This document shows, in pieces, positions 15,424 through 24,273 of a stretch of 33,598 bases of DNA; the first letter of the stretch is position 1, and each line of letters starts with the position of its first letter. The stretch is from Bacteroidota bacterium (GTDB lineage: Bacteria > Bacteroidota > Bacteroidia > Chitinophagales > Saprospiraceae), in NCBI GenBank assembly GCA_003045895.1, contig PZPC01000057.1, positions 1 through 33,598 on the forward strand. Direction: 5' to 3'. The translations under genes were made by a program, and so were the position numbers. The notes beneath the pieces were generated by a model. That model saw only the letters and a program-made list of their open reading frames with translations, was not told the DNA's origin and did not search any database.

Positions 15424-16077
15424 TTATTTTACCAGGCGTCCATCCTCCATGACGAGGGTTCTGTCGCTCATCCTGGCCAGTTCCTGGTTGTGGGTGACGA
15501 TGACAAATGACTGCTGGAAGTCCTTTCGGAGTTGGAAGATGAGTTGGTGGAGTTCTTCGGAAGTGGCGGAGTCGAGGTTGCCGGTCGGTTCGTCGGCAAA
15601 GACAATGGCGGGCTGATTCATCAGGGCCCGGGCCACGGCTACGCGTTGCTGTTCCCCACCCGATAGTTGGTTGGGTTTGTGCTCGAAGCGTTCGGCCAGC
15701 CCCAGGTAATCGAGGAGTTCCTTGGCGCGTTTCTGCGCCTGGCTGAGGGACGTATGCTGGATTAACGCTGGAATGCAGACATTTTCCACGGCTGTAAACT
15801 CGGGCAGCAGGTGATGAAACTGAAAGACAAAACCAATGTGCTGGTTGCGGAAGGCTGCCAGTTTCTTGGGGGATAAGGTAAAAACCGATTCACCGCGCAC
15901 GGTAAGCGTTCCCCGGTCTGGCGAGTCCAGGGTGCCCAGGATGTGCAAAAGGGTACTTTTTCCCGCTCCGGAGCGCCCTACAATGCTGACCACTTCACCC
16001 GCCGCTATGTGCAGGTCAACGCCTTTGAGTACGGCCAGTTGGCCGTAAGATTTTTCAATTCCTTTTGCTTCGATCAC
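15424..16077 (-). CDS. lolD: LolD-like ABC transporter ATP-binding protein
   Basis: A 217-residue ATPase subunit of the LolD/MacB type. Walker A is GRSGAGKST (34-42), the signature LSGGEQ starts at 138, Walker B is [12 protein letters not shown] (158-169) and the switch histidine lies in VTHN. The segment [17 protein letters not shown] fits LolD, whose complex releases lipoproteins from the inner membrane to the LolA carrier. The start is a GTG at 16075-16077, which gives the usual family N-terminus MIEAKGI. No permease gene (LolC/E) lies beside it in this window, so the partner is encoded elsewhere, as is common in Bacteroidota. A MacB-like role is a less likely alternative. Confidence 0.9.
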   Translation of the reverse strand: MIEAKGIEKSYGQLAVLKGVDLHIAAGEVVSIVGRSGAGKSTLLHILGTLDSPDRGTLTVRGESVFTLSPKKLAAFRNQHIGFVFQFHHLLPEFTAVENVCIPALIQHTSLSQAQKRAKELLDYLGLAERFEHKPNQLSGGEQQRVAVARALMNQPAIVFADEPTGNLDSATSEELHQLIFQLRKDFQQSFVIVTHNQELARMSDRTLVMEDGRLVK

Positions 16078-16137
16078 CTGGATTGATTTTTTGGATAGGC
16101 AAAAGTAACAATTTGGGGTGGGAAGTGGCCAAAAAGA

Positions 16138-16175
16138 AAGCGGAACAACTGTTGTCCAGTTGTTCCGCTTGCTTT
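16138..16175. terminator. intrinsic terminator between lolD and symporter genes
   Basis: AAGCGGAACAACTG (16138-16151) pairs perfectly with CAGTTGTTCCGCTT (16157-16170) across a five-base loop. A T-rich tail is present on both strands. On the minus strand it ends the sodium/solute symporter transcript before lolD. Confidence 0.88.
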
Positions 16176-16196
16176 TTGGTTGTTTTATCAGGTCGT

Positions 16197-17888
16197 TTAC
16201 CAGAAGTAGCCCACCACGAACATGGTAATAACGAGTAGAATGACCGACAAGTACCGGTAGTTTTGGTACCAGGGCAAGTGGGCCAATTCTTCCGTCTCTT
16301 CCTTGATGAGTGCCGGCGACCAGATCATCCCCTTCAGCTTGTCGGCTGGCGGTGGCGCCGTGGCCAGGCTAACGGCGATGTGGACCAACAAGCACAGGAA
16401 GAAGAGCACCGTAGTGCGCAACAGGAAGTGCAACTGGAAAAACCAGTGGTCCACTTCGTTGAGGATACCTGCTACCCAGATCACGGCCATCAGAATACCG
16501 AACATGAGGCTGTAAAAACTACCGTTGCTATTGCCCCGCTTCCAGAAAAGACCCAGGAGGAAGGCCGAAACAATGGGTGGCGCAATATAGCCGAGGACAT
16601 CCTGCAGGTAGCGGAAAAGATCGCCATAGCGACCAATCATAGGGGCCCACAAGGAAGCCAGAATGACCAGTGCGAGGGTGGCAATCTGGCCGCTGCGGAC
16701 CAACTGCTGGCTGGTCATATTGGGTCGGAACTTATTGACAAAATCCATCGTAATTAAGGTCGACGCAGAATTGAAAGTCGCCGAAATACTACTCATCATA
16801 GCCGCCAGGAGCCCGGCTACGACCAGGCCCAACAAGCCGGTGGGTAGCAGCCGGAAGAGCAGCGACGGATAAGTGAAATCGGTACAGTCGGCCAGGTTTT
16901 TACAGGGGCCACTGGTGGTGAGGTAGGCCACTTCGGTGTCGCGGAAAATGAGGAAGGCGATGGTGCCCGGAATAACCATAATCAGGATGACCGGTAGTTT
17001 GAGCAAGCCGGCGAACAAGGCTCCCCACCGACCGTGGTTCAGGCTCTTGGAACTGAGTACGCGCTGCACCATGAACTGGTTGTTGGCCCAGAAATAGAAA
17101 CCCAGCAAGGGAACACCCGTGATTAGGCCCCACCAGGGTACAATGGGGCTGTCGTACTGCCGCCACCAGTCGCCCGGGTTGTCCCGAACAATGCTGAGGG
17201 CTTCCGAAGCATTCTTGTCGATGACGCCAGCGGCGTGCAGGTCATTCAGCTGGTTGACCATCCCACTCCAGCCACCTACTTCTTTCAAACCAAAGTAAGT
17301 GAGGATGACGGAACCGAAAATCAGGACAATGGCCTGGATCACCTCCGTCTTGACCACCGAGTTGAGGCCCCCGGGAATGGTGTAGGCCGCCGCCGAGGCG
17401 GCCAGTAAAACAATCACGACCCACGGGGGTAAGGTCGGGAAAATGAGCCCCAGCACAATGGTGCCCACGTACAACGAGGCCGCCGTGTCGATGAGCACAT
17501 TGCCCACCACGGTAATAAAGGAAAAGTAGTAACGTGAACGCACGTCGTAGCGCCGCTCCATAAACTCCGGCATGGTATAAACCCCGCTTTTCAGGTAGAA
17601 AGGCAGGAAAAAGATGGCGAAGAATACCAGTACCAACACGGCGTACCACTCGTAGTTGTACACCGTCATGTCCAGTAAGTAAGCCGAACCCGCCAGCCCG
17701 ATAAGCGTGGAGCTGGAAATGTTGGCGGCGAACAAAGATATACCGACCACTGGCCAGGTAAGGCTGCGGCCACCCAGGAAGTATTCCTCGGAAGTGGCGC
17801 GCTTGGATTGGGTAATTCCATAGACAATGATGCCGATGAAATAAAAGGCAATGACGGCAAAGTCAATAACCGAAAGATTGGTATCCAT
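16197..17888 (-). CDS. sodium/solute symporter (SSS family, SGLT-like)
   Basis: A 563-residue polytopic membrane protein with about 14 hydrophobic segments. It belongs to the sodium:solute symporter family. Visible family features are [38 protein letters not shown] near the N-terminus, [11 protein letters not shown] near residue 105, and [14 protein letters not shown] near 280. The sequence is closest in feel to sugar-type (SGLT) members, so a monosaccharide or myo-inositol substrate is likely but not proven. The ATG at 17886-17888 is chosen because the family begins there; a start 13 codons upstream would add an unrelated tail. It lies between pgi and lolD, each separated from it by more than 100 bp, and has its own terminator. 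Confidence 0.92.
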   Translation of the reverse strand: MDTNLSVIDFAVIAFYFIGIIVYGITQSKRATSEEYFLGGRSLTWPVVGISLFAANISSSTLIGLAGSAYLLDMTVYNYEWYAVLVLVFFAIFFLPFYLKSGVYTMPEFMERRYDVRSRYYFSFITVVGNVLIDTAASLYVGTIVLGLIFPTLPPWVVIVLLAASAAAYTIPGGLNSVVKTEVIQAIVLIFGSVILTYFGLKEVGGWSGMVNQLNDLHAAGVIDKNASEALSIVRDNPGDWWRQYDSPIVPWWGLITGVPLLGFYFWANNQFMVQRVLSSKSLNHGRWGALFAGLLKLPVILIMVIPGTIAFLIFRDTEVAYLTTSGPCKNLADCTDFTYPSLLFRLLPTGLLGLVVAGLLAAMMSSISATFNSASTLITMDFVNKFRPNMTSQQLVRSGQIATLALVILASLWAPMIGRYGDLFRYLQDVLGYIAPPIVSAFLLGLFWKRGNSNGSFYSLMFGILMAVIWVAGILNEVDHWFFQLHFLLRTTVLFFLCLLVHIAVSLATAPPPADKLKGMIWSPALIKEETEELAHLPWYQNYRYLSVILLVITMFVVGYFW

Positions 17889-18049
17889 ATTTCGTTTTGT
17901 TTTAATAAGCCCGAACCAGGCGCACATCTACCTCAGCATGGGTGCTTAAGTGCGGCAAAATAGGGAATTCTGTTTTTTCACCCCAATTTGAGGTATTGTT
18001 TTTTAAAATAGGAATTTAGCGGATAATAATTCTTGTTCAGGACTCCTTC

Positions 18050-19702
18050 CTACCGCCATTTTTTATAGGCATTGATCAGGCCATTGGTCGAGCTGTCATG
18101 GGTGCCAACGGGCTGGTTGTCGGTGAGCTCTGGCAAAATAGCGCTGGCCAATTGTTTGCCCAACTCAACGCCCCATTGGTCAAAGCTGAAGATATTCCAG
18201 ATGACACCTTGTACAAAAATTTTGTGCTCGTATAGGGCCGTGAGCATCCCCAGGCTATACGGGGTGAGCACTTTGAGCAGGATAGAATTGGTGGGCCGGT
18301 TGCCCTGGAAAACTTTGAAGGGGAGGAGTTGATGGATCGCTTCTTCGGACAGGCCCTTTTTCTCCAACTCAGCGCGTACCGTGGCCGCCGATTTTCCCTG
18401 CATCAGGGCTTCCGTTTGGGCAAAGAAGTTGGACAAGAGGATGGGGTGGTGCTGGCCCAGGGGGTTGTGCGTTTGTGCCGTCGCGATAAAATCACAAGGA
18501 ATCAATTTGGTACCCTGGTGGATCAGTTGGTAAAAGGCGTGTTGCCCATTGGTACCGGGCTCTCCCCAGATAATCGGGCCGGTTTCGTAGGTGACAGGCT
18601 GGCCGTCCCGGTCCACGTATTTGCCGTTGCTCTCCATGTTGCCCTGCTGGAAATAGGCCGCAAAACGATGGAGGTACTGGTCATAGGGCAGGATCGCCTC
18701 GGTGGCTGCATCGAAAAAGTTGTTGTACCAAATACCGATCAGCGCCAGCAGCACGGGCGCGTTGGTGGCCAGTGGGGTGGTGCGGAAATGCTCGTCCATG
18801 GCGTGAAAACCTGCCAGCATTTCCCGGAAATGGGCATAGCCAATGGTACAGGCAATGGATAGCCCAATGGCGGAGGTCAGGGAATAGCGACCGCCGACCC
18901 AGTCCCAGAATTCAAACATATTGGTGGGGTCAATACCAAAATCAGCTACCCCGGCGGCGTTGGTAGATACCGCGACAAAGTGTTTGGCAATGTCTTTTTC
19001 ACCAGCGCCCTGCGCCAAAAGCCATTCCCGGGCCGAATGGGCATTGGACATGGTCTCCTGGGTCGTAAAGGTCTTGGACGCAATAATAAACAACGTGTTT
19101 TCGGCTTTCACCCGCCGCAGCGTTTCCGCCAGGTGGGTGCCATCCACGTTGGACACAAAATGCACCTGCATTCCTTCCTGCCAGTAGGGGCGCAGTGCCT
19201 CGGTTACCATGACCGGCCCCAGGTCGGAGCCCCCGATCCCGATGTTGACGATATCGGTAATGCGCTGCCCCGTGTAGCCTTTCCACTGGCCGTTAATGAC
19301 GCGGTCGCTGAATGTTTCCAGCTGCGCCAGTACCTTGTTGATGGCCGGCATCACGTCTTCGCCTTCCACTTTGATCGGGCGATTGGACTGGTTGCGCAAG
19401 GCCACGTGGAGGACCGCCCGACCTTCGGTTTCGTTGATCACCTCGCCGGCAAACATTTTTGCTATACTGGTCTCCAGCTGGCATTCGCGCGCCAACTGCA
19501 GGAGTAGCTCGAGGGTGGTGGGGGTGATGATGTTTTTGCTGAAGTCGAGCAGCCCCTGGTCGGCCAGCGGCAGCGAAAACTTGCTGAACCTTTGGGGGTC
19601 AGCCGCAAAGAGGTCACTCATTTGCGTGTCTTTCAGCTGTTGGAAATGGGCGGTGAGTTGTTGCCAGGCGGCCGTCTGCGTAGGGTTGATGTGCGGTAGC
19701 AT
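18050..19702 (-). CDS. pgi: glucose-6-phosphate isomerase
   Basis: A 550-residue enzyme interconverting glucose 6-phosphate and fructose 6-phosphate in glycolysis and gluconeogenesis. It is the classic long form of the family. Motifs include [12 protein letters not shown] and [10 protein letters not shown] for phosphate binding, and [13 protein letters not shown]. The signature region [24 protein letters not shown] carries the catalytic glutamate and histidine, and the C-terminal [10 protein letters not shown] carries the catalytic lysine. It starts at an ATG and has no co-oriented close neighbour; the divergent ung gene begins 129 bp away. The nearby sugar-type symporter is functionally compatible but separated by about 160 bp. 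Confidence 0.97.
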   Translation of the reverse strand: MLPHINPTQTAAWQQLTAHFQQLKDTQMSDLFAADPQRFSKFSLPLADQGLLDFSKNIITPTTLELLLQLARECQLETSIAKMFAGEVINETEGRAVLHVALRNQSNRPIKVEGEDVMPAINKVLAQLETFSDRVINGQWKGYTGQRITDIVNIGIGGSDLGPVMVTEALRPYWQEGMQVHFVSNVDGTHLAETLRRVKAENTLFIIASKTFTTQETMSNAHSAREWLLAQGAGEKDIAKHFVAVSTNAAGVADFGIDPTNMFEFWDWVGGRYSLTSAIGLSIACTIGYAHFREMLAGFHAMDEHFRTTPLATNAPVLLALIGIWYNNFFDAATEAILPYDQYLHRFAAYFQQGNMESNGKYVDRDGQPVTYETGPIIWGEPGTNGQHAFYQLIHQGTKLIPCDFIATAQTHNPLGQHHPILLSNFFAQTEALMQGKSAATVRAELEKKGLSEEAIHQLLPFKVFQGNRPTNSILLKVLTPYSLGMLTALYEHKIFVQGVIWNIFSFDQWGVELGKQLASAILPELTDNQPVGTHDSSTNGLINAYKKWR

Positions 19703-19831
19703 ATATTGGTAATTGTTCAGTCACAAGGTTAGCCTATTTTTTTGGGCCAGACAAGTTGTGGGGTGAAGATTTAAGGACGGGCAACTTTTGTCGGGCATAA
19801 TTACTAGATTTAACCCTCAAAATCCAGCGCC

Positions 19832-20506
19832 GTGAACGACATTAAAATTGAAGCTTCGTGGAAGGCCGTGCTGGCCGACGCCTTCGAGCAACCTTATTTT
19901 CAGGTGTTGTCCCACTATTTGCGCCAGGCCAAAGCAGCGGGTAAGTCCATTTATCCGCCGGGGTCGCTCGTCTTTAACGCCTTCAATACCACCCCTTTCG
20001 ATCAGGTGAAGGTCGTCATTCTGGGCCAGGACCCTTACCACAATCCGGGGCAGGCCATGGGGTTGAGTTTCAGTGTGCCCCCGGGCGTGCCCCCTCCCCG
20101 CAGCCTGAAGCATATCTACCAGGAATTGGCTGCCGATGTGGGTTGCCGGGCGCCTGCCCACGGCGACCTTACGGCCTGGGCCACCCAGGGCGTGTTTTTG
20201 TTGAACGCCATCCTCACGGTAGAAAAAAACCTGCCCGGCAGCCACCGGGACATCGGCTGGCAAAAATTTACCGATACGGCTATCCGGGCGCTTTCCGAAC
20301 AACGCCAGCACCTGGTTTTCATCCTTTGGGGCGCTTTTGCGCAGAAAAAAAAGGCCCTGATTGATACCAGCAAACACCTGGTGATCCAATCGGCTCATCC
20401 CAGCCCGTTGTCGGCCCACCGCGGCTTTTTTGGGAGCAAGCCCTTTAGCCAGGCCAATGCTTACCTGGTCGCGCACGGCATCGCGCCGATTGATTGGCAG
20501 TTGTAG
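19832..20506 (+). CDS. ung: uracil-DNA glycosylase
   Basis: A 224-residue family 1 uracil-DNA glycosylase, which removes uracil from DNA to start base excision repair. The water-activating motif GQDPYH (D67, H70) and the following GLSFSVP are intact. The minor-groove loop HPSPLSAHRGFFG lies near residue 190. The length matches E. coli Ung (229). The start is a GTG at 19832-19834, since no ATG lies in frame nearby and the family N-terminus begins here. It is divergent from pgi and followed by a repeat-rich region without a clear terminator. Confidence 0.97.
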   Translation: MNDIKIEASWKAVLADAFEQPYFQVLSHYLRQAKAAGKSIYPPGSLVFNAFNTTPFDQVKVVILGQDPYHNPGQAMGLSFSVPPGVPPPRSLKHIYQELAADVGCRAPAHGDLTAWATQGVFLLNAILTVEKNLPGSHRDIGWQKFTDTAIRALSEQRQHLVFILWGAFAQKKKALIDTSKHLVIQSAHPSPLSAHRGFFGSKPFSQANAYLVAHGIAPIDWQL

Positions 20507-20613
20507 GGTTATCGAATATGAAAAAAAATAATGTAATCAATAGGGTTTACGCCTAAAGTTGGTTTTCGCAGCATACTTCTGATGATAACCCATCCCCCAG
20601 CCCACGCCGAAGG

Positions 20614-20882
20614 GGCGTGGCAAGCTCTTCTTTTTAAAACCCATCCCCCAGCCCTTCCCTTTCAAGGAAGGGAGGCGTGCTGCGCGTGTTCGCGAGGTTT
20701 TAGCAGTTGTAAAAAGTCGACTATCGTTCATTCCTGGGCTTTTGGGCAGTAGCTTTAGACTTGTTGCAAGTTTACTGTCAGCGTTGAATTTACCGCCAGC
20801 CTCGGCAGAAATCGCGCGTCTGGACTCCCTTCCTTGAAAGGGAAGGGCGGGGGATGGGTTCTTAAGGAAGAGCTTGCCACGC
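20614..20882. repeat. inverted-repeat element, MITE-like
   Basis: A left arm (about 20614-20673) and a right arm (about 20825-20882) are near-complete reverse complements over about 58 bp. Each includes GCGTGGCAAGCTCTTC, AACCCATCCCCC and CCCTTCCCTTTCAAGGAAGG in order, with one small gap and a few mismatches. About 150 bp separate the arms. Each arm also holds its own CCCTTCC/GGAAGGG hairpin. No transposase gene is present. The layout resembles a miniature inverted-repeat element or dispersed repeat; copies elsewhere cannot be checked here. Confidence 0.7.
20689..20719. repeat. direct repeat copy 1
   Basis: TTCGCGAGGTTTTAGCAGTT and the following GTAAAAAGTCG recur with three or four differences at 20912-20942, in the same orientation and 223 bp away. 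One copy lies inside the inverted-repeat element and the other just outside it. Confidence 0.75.
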
Positions 20883-20942
20883 TTTTTAGCGTGGCAAGCA
20901 TGATGCACGTATTCGCGAGGTTTAAACCGTTGTAAAAAGTCG
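20872..20942. repeat. perfect hairpin plus direct repeat copy 2
   Basis: GCTTGCCACGC (20872-20882) and GCGTGGCAAGC (20889-20899) form a perfect 11-bp stem with a six-base loop. The second copy of the TTCGCGAGGTTT repeat follows at 20912-20942. Similar GCGTGG words occur in the hairpin at 20602-20620. Confidence 0.75.
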
Positions 20943-21057
20943 GCCATCCCCCGTTTCCAACCGGGTGCTTTTCTACCCACCTTTCCCTAAATTTACCAGC
21001 ACCAGTCTGTAGTTACGGATATAGTTCTTAAATTTGACTATCCCAAAACATAGTCCC

Positions 21058-22959
21058 GTGATAAAACAAGTTCTATTACCAGCTTTTTTTCTGCTGTTCA
21101 CCAGCATCCTGGCTTTTGCCCAACCTGCTTTCGGCGGTCTTCCTTTAGGTATCCAGCAGGCCAATGCCTTGTTACCTGCTCCTTCCCTGCACTTGAAAGG
21201 CCTTGATGTAGCCAAACTTCAGCGCGAAGATGAGCAGAATCAGATGAACCGCTTCGCCGCTCCCATTCCCCTGGATATCAGCACTGAAAATGCGGGCAAC
21301 TGGACCCTCCTGCCCGATGGTACTCAGGTGTGGCAGTTGCGGATTACCGTAGAAAAAGCCCAGGGATTGATCCTCTTCTACGAAGATTTTGACCTGCCGG
21401 CCGGCAGCCAGCTCTTTGTCTATTCCCCCATTAGCAAGCAGGTACTGGGTGCCTACACCCAGGAGAGCCAGTCCCGTTCGGATCGCTTCCTGACGGGCAT
21501 CATCACCGGCAACGAATTGATCGTGGAATACCAGGCACCCGCCGATAACTTTGCGGTGCCTTTCCACTTGTGGCGTATCGATGCCGTTTACCGAAAGGAA
21601 GGAACGGAAAAGGAATTGCTCAGCTTTGGCTTTGGTTCCTCCAGCGATTGCCACGACAACGTTGTTTGCCCGGCTGGCGATGAGTGGCAAGCCGAACGCA
21701 ACGCCGTAGCGCGGATTATTGTCGTGGTGGAGGAAGGAACGGGCTATTGCACGGGCACCCTGCTCAACAATACGGCCCAGGACGGCCGCTTGCTTTTCTT
21801 GTCGGCTTTCCATTGTATGGACGGGTATACCCCGCTCTACGATTTATGGCGCTTCGATTTTTATTTTGCCTCCGAAACCTGCCCGAACCCTGCCGTTGCA
21901 CCCGCCTACCGACCGGTTCTGGGCTGCGATTCCCTCGCCGGCCGCCGCGCCATGGATTTTCTGCTGCTCGATATTTTTCCGGAGACGACTTTCAATATGG
22001 AATTGTACTTTGCGGGTTGGGATCGCAGCGGCACGCCACCCGATTCGGCCGCCGTCCTTCACCATCCCCGCGGCGATATCCAGAAAATTTCGTTGTCTAC
22101 TACACCGGCTACCGTTTTTGCCAATTCCATCATCTGGAACAACGGGGTGACCACGCCCCCCAACCAACACTTCCGGGTTCGCTACAGCAACGGTACCATT
22201 GAGGTGGGATCGTCCGGCGCGGCGCTCCTGGATCAACACCACCGGGTGGTCGGGCAGCTGAACGGCGATGCCGGCACCACTACCTGCGACAATTCCCTCG
22301 GCTTTTTTGGCCGCTTGTCCATGGCCTGGGAAGGCCCCGACGACGGTAGCCGACTGAAAAACTGGCTCGATCCACTGGGGACGCTTCCGCTGCAACTTGA
22401 TGCCCTGGCCCCCATCCGAAGTCCTTTGGTCACCACCGATGACGAGGAACCCGTGGCTGGGGTCGCGGTCACCTTTTACCTGAACAATGAATGGCTGGCT
22501 ACCACGGAAACGGGCCAGGAAGGCCGCCTGACGCTTCCCGTTAATTTGCCGGCTCAGGGCGAACTGCGGTTGGCATTCACCAAAGGCGAAGACCAGTACC
22601 GCAACGGTGTTACCACCGCCGACTTGATCCGAATGCAGAAACATATCCTCGGTACCGATACCATGCCGCCTTACAAAATGCTGGCTTGTGATGTGAACCT
22701 GAGCAATTCCATGACGACCCTGGACATGATCCGCATCCGGAAGTTGATCCTCACCATTACGCCTGATTTTGGTGACGGTGGCGCTCCTTCCTGGCAGTTC
22801 TTTGTGGCCAACCCGTCTTTTGCCGACCCGCTGGCACCCTGGCCCACCGCTGTTCGCGACAACAGCATCACGTTCAACCTGAACGCCGGGTTTTCCATGC
22901 CCGATTTTGTGGCCGTGAAAACAGGCGACGCCAATGGCAATGCGAATGCGGGTTTTTAA
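21058..22959 (+). CDS. secreted trypsin-like (lysyl endopeptidase-like) serine protease with dockerin-like C-terminus
   Basis: A 633-residue secreted protein. The GTG at 21058 is chosen because it places a clean signal peptide first (MIKQVLLPAFFLLFTSILAF, cleavage after AQ); a TTG 24 bp upstream overlaps the probable promoter box. Residues about 200-445 form an S1-type protease domain of the lysyl endopeptidase kind: H252 in SAFHC, D300 in AMDFLLLDI and S386 in GSSGAALL. Residues about 512-570 hold two EF-hand-like repeats (NGVTTADLIRMQKHILG and MTTLDMIRIRKLIL) of a dockerin-like domain often seen in Saprospiria secreted proteins. The protein ends soon after at GDANGNANAGF, with no recognisable type IX sorting domain. 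It overlaps the stop codon of convergent argE. Confidence 0.88.
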   Translation: MIKQVLLPAFFLLFTSILAFAQPAFGGLPLGIQQANALLPAPSLHLKGLDVAKLQREDEQNQMNRFAAPIPLDISTENAGNWTLLPDGTQVWQLRITVEKAQGLILFYEDFDLPAGSQLFVYSPISKQVLGAYTQESQSRSDRFLTGIITGNELIVEYQAPADNFAVPFHLWRIDAVYRKEGTEKELLSFGFGSSSDCHDNVVCPAGDEWQAERNAVARIIVVVEEGTGYCTGTLLNNTAQDGRLLFLSAFHCMDGYTPLYDLWRFDFYFASETCPNPAVAPAYRPVLGCDSLAGRRAMDFLLLDIFPETTFNMELYFAGWDRSGTPPDSAAVLHHPRGDIQKISLSTTPATVFANSIIWNNGVTTPPNQHFRVRYSNGTIEVGSSGAALLDQHHRVVGQLNGDAGTTTCDNSLGFFGRLSMAWEGPDDGSRLKNWLDPLGTLPLQLDALAPIRSPLVTTDDEEPVAGVAVTFYLNNEWLATTETGQEGRLTLPVNLPAQGELRLAFTKGEDQYRNGVTTADLIRMQKHILGTDTMPPYKMLACDVNLSNSMTTLDMIRIRKLILTITPDFGDGGAPSWQFFVANPSFADPLAPWPTAVRDNSITFNLNAGFSMPDFVAVKTGDANGNANAGF

Positions 22960-24113
22960 GCCTCGGAGGCGTATGTTGTAATTCGTTCCACAAAGGCCAC
23001 CCCTTTGTCCAGTTGCTCGATGCTGATGAACTCATTGGCCCGGTGAGCCTGTTCAATCGAGCCCGGGCCACAGATCACGCTCTGGAAGCCACCTTCCGCA
23101 AACTGGCCCGCTTCGGCGGCATAGGCCACCGTGGTGAGGGTATGCTGCCCACTGAGTTGCCGGATCAAAGGCACGATCTCCAGGTGTTCCGGGGTATCCA
23201 GGGCGGGAACGTTGGGGTGGTAGAGCTCAATGCGGATATCGGCACCCACAAAACGTTGGCGCAGTTCCTGGACGCGCGCCTGACAAAACGCTTCGTAGTC
23301 GGCCAAAATATCCGCTACTTTATCCATCGGAATTACGCGAATGTCCAAGAGGAAGGAGCAACTGTCGGCAATGACATTGTGGGCGATTCCCCCGTTGAAT
23401 TTTCCTACGTGTAGGGAAGAGTGGTTGGGCGAAAAGCGGTCGTCGGTATGCCCGGCGGCTACGAGGTCATTCATTTTCTGCTCCAGCCACATCACCAGCC
23501 GGGCCGCCTCGTGGATGGCACTCACTTCCTGCCGAATCCGGGAGCTGTGTCCGGCCGACCCCAGGACCGTGGTTTTGAACACACAGATTCCCTTTTGGCC
23601 CACCACCGGTTGGAGTTCCGACGGTTCGCCAATGATGGCGTACTTGGGTTTTTCGTCGTAATAGGCCGTAATGGCCCGGATGAGCGCAGGCGCAGCGATA
23701 CACCCAACTTCCTCGTCGTAGGAGAACGCCAGGTAGATGGGTTTTTTCAGGTCGGCCTGCACCATTTGCGGAACCACTGCCAACACACAAGCCAGGAACC
23801 CTTTCATGTCGCAGCTACCACGGCCGTAGAGCTTACCCTCCTTTTCGGTGAGCACAAAAGGATCGGTGGCCCAGTCTTGTCCGGCTACCGGCACCACATC
23901 CATGTGCCCCGACAGGATGATGCCGCCATCTACTGGTGGCCCGATCCGGGCGTGCAGCGAGGCTTTGGTCCCTTCCTCGTTGGGCACCAGCTGGAAGGGA
24001 ACCTGGTGACGGGTCAGGTAGGTTTTGATGTATTCCAGAATCGACAAATTGCTTTCGCCACCCAAAACGGGAAATGCGACCAGGTCGGCGAGTAAGCTGC
24101 GTGCGTTTACCAT
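22956..24113 (-). CDS. argE: acetylornithine deacetylase (M20 family)
   Basis: A 385-residue zinc-dependent amidohydrolase of the M20 peptidase family. Metal and catalytic motifs are visible: SGHMDVVP with H70 and D72, GRGSCDMKG with D102, YDEEVGC with E134/E135, and GEPSELQPVVGQKG. These and the length match ArgE, which removes the acetyl group from N-acetylornithine in arginine synthesis. Related M20 enzymes acting on other N-acyl amino acids or dipeptides are the alternative. It is the last gene of a minus-strand run after gluQRS and a YfcC-type carrier, with a 110-bp palindrome just upstream. No other arginine synthesis gene is in the window. Its TAA overlaps the TAA of the convergent protease gene. 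Confidence 0.88.
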   Translation of the reverse strand: MVNARSLLADLVAFPVLGGESNLSILEYIKTYLTRHQVPFQLVPNEEGTKASLHARIGPPVDGGIILSGHMDVVPVAGQDWATDPFVLTEKEGKLYGRGSCDMKGFLACVLAVVPQMVQADLKKPIYLAFSYDEEVGCIAAPALIRAITAYYDEKPKYAIIGEPSELQPVVGQKGICVFKTTVLGSAGHSSRIRQEVSAIHEAARLVMWLEQKMNDLVAAGHTDDRFSPNHSSLHVGKFNGGIAHNVIADSCSFLLDIRVIPMDKVADILADYEAFCQARVQELRQRFVGADIRIELYHPNVPALDTPEHLEIVPLIRQLSGQHTLTTVAYAAEAGQFAEGGFQSVICGPGSIEQAHRANEFISIEQLDKGVAFVERITTYASEA

Positions 24114-24150
24114 GCGTTGTTGTTTGATAGTTTTTTTACAAAAAAAGCCG

Positions 24151-24260
24151 GGACAATAATAAATTTACATGCTCAAATTATTAGCGAAGGAATAAGCGAT
24201 TGATAATGAGCGGTTTCGAGCTAATCATTTGAGTCAAAAAATGTAAATTTATTATTGTCC
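24151..24260. repeat. 110-bp palindromic element between yfcC-like and argE genes
   Basis: The outer arms, 24151-24170 and 24241-24260, are perfect 20-bp reverse complements (GGACAATAATAAATTTACAT). Inner arms at 24172-24185 and 24220-24233 match with one difference, leaving a 34-bp loop. On the minus strand the stem is followed after four bases by seven T residues (complement of 24140-24146), so it could work as a terminator or attenuator in the transcript toward argE. It could equally be a small mobile element; no clear target duplication is seen. Confidence 0.85.
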
Positions 24261-24273
24261 AAATACTTGTGAG

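Larger units (their letters stand above)
20507..21057. other. repeat-filled intergenic region
   Basis: No gene is supported. Nearly all of 20590-20945 is made of hairpins and inverted or direct repeats, described separately. The minus-strand reading frame across it is made of repeat-derived sequence. A TAAATTTG box at 21029-21036 may be the -7 element of the protease gene. Confidence 0.6.

Noticed and set aside
20537-20980. Minus-strand reading frame of 147 codons in the repeat island after ung
   Set aside because: It is composed of repeat-derived sequence with internal duplications at DNA level and no protein features.
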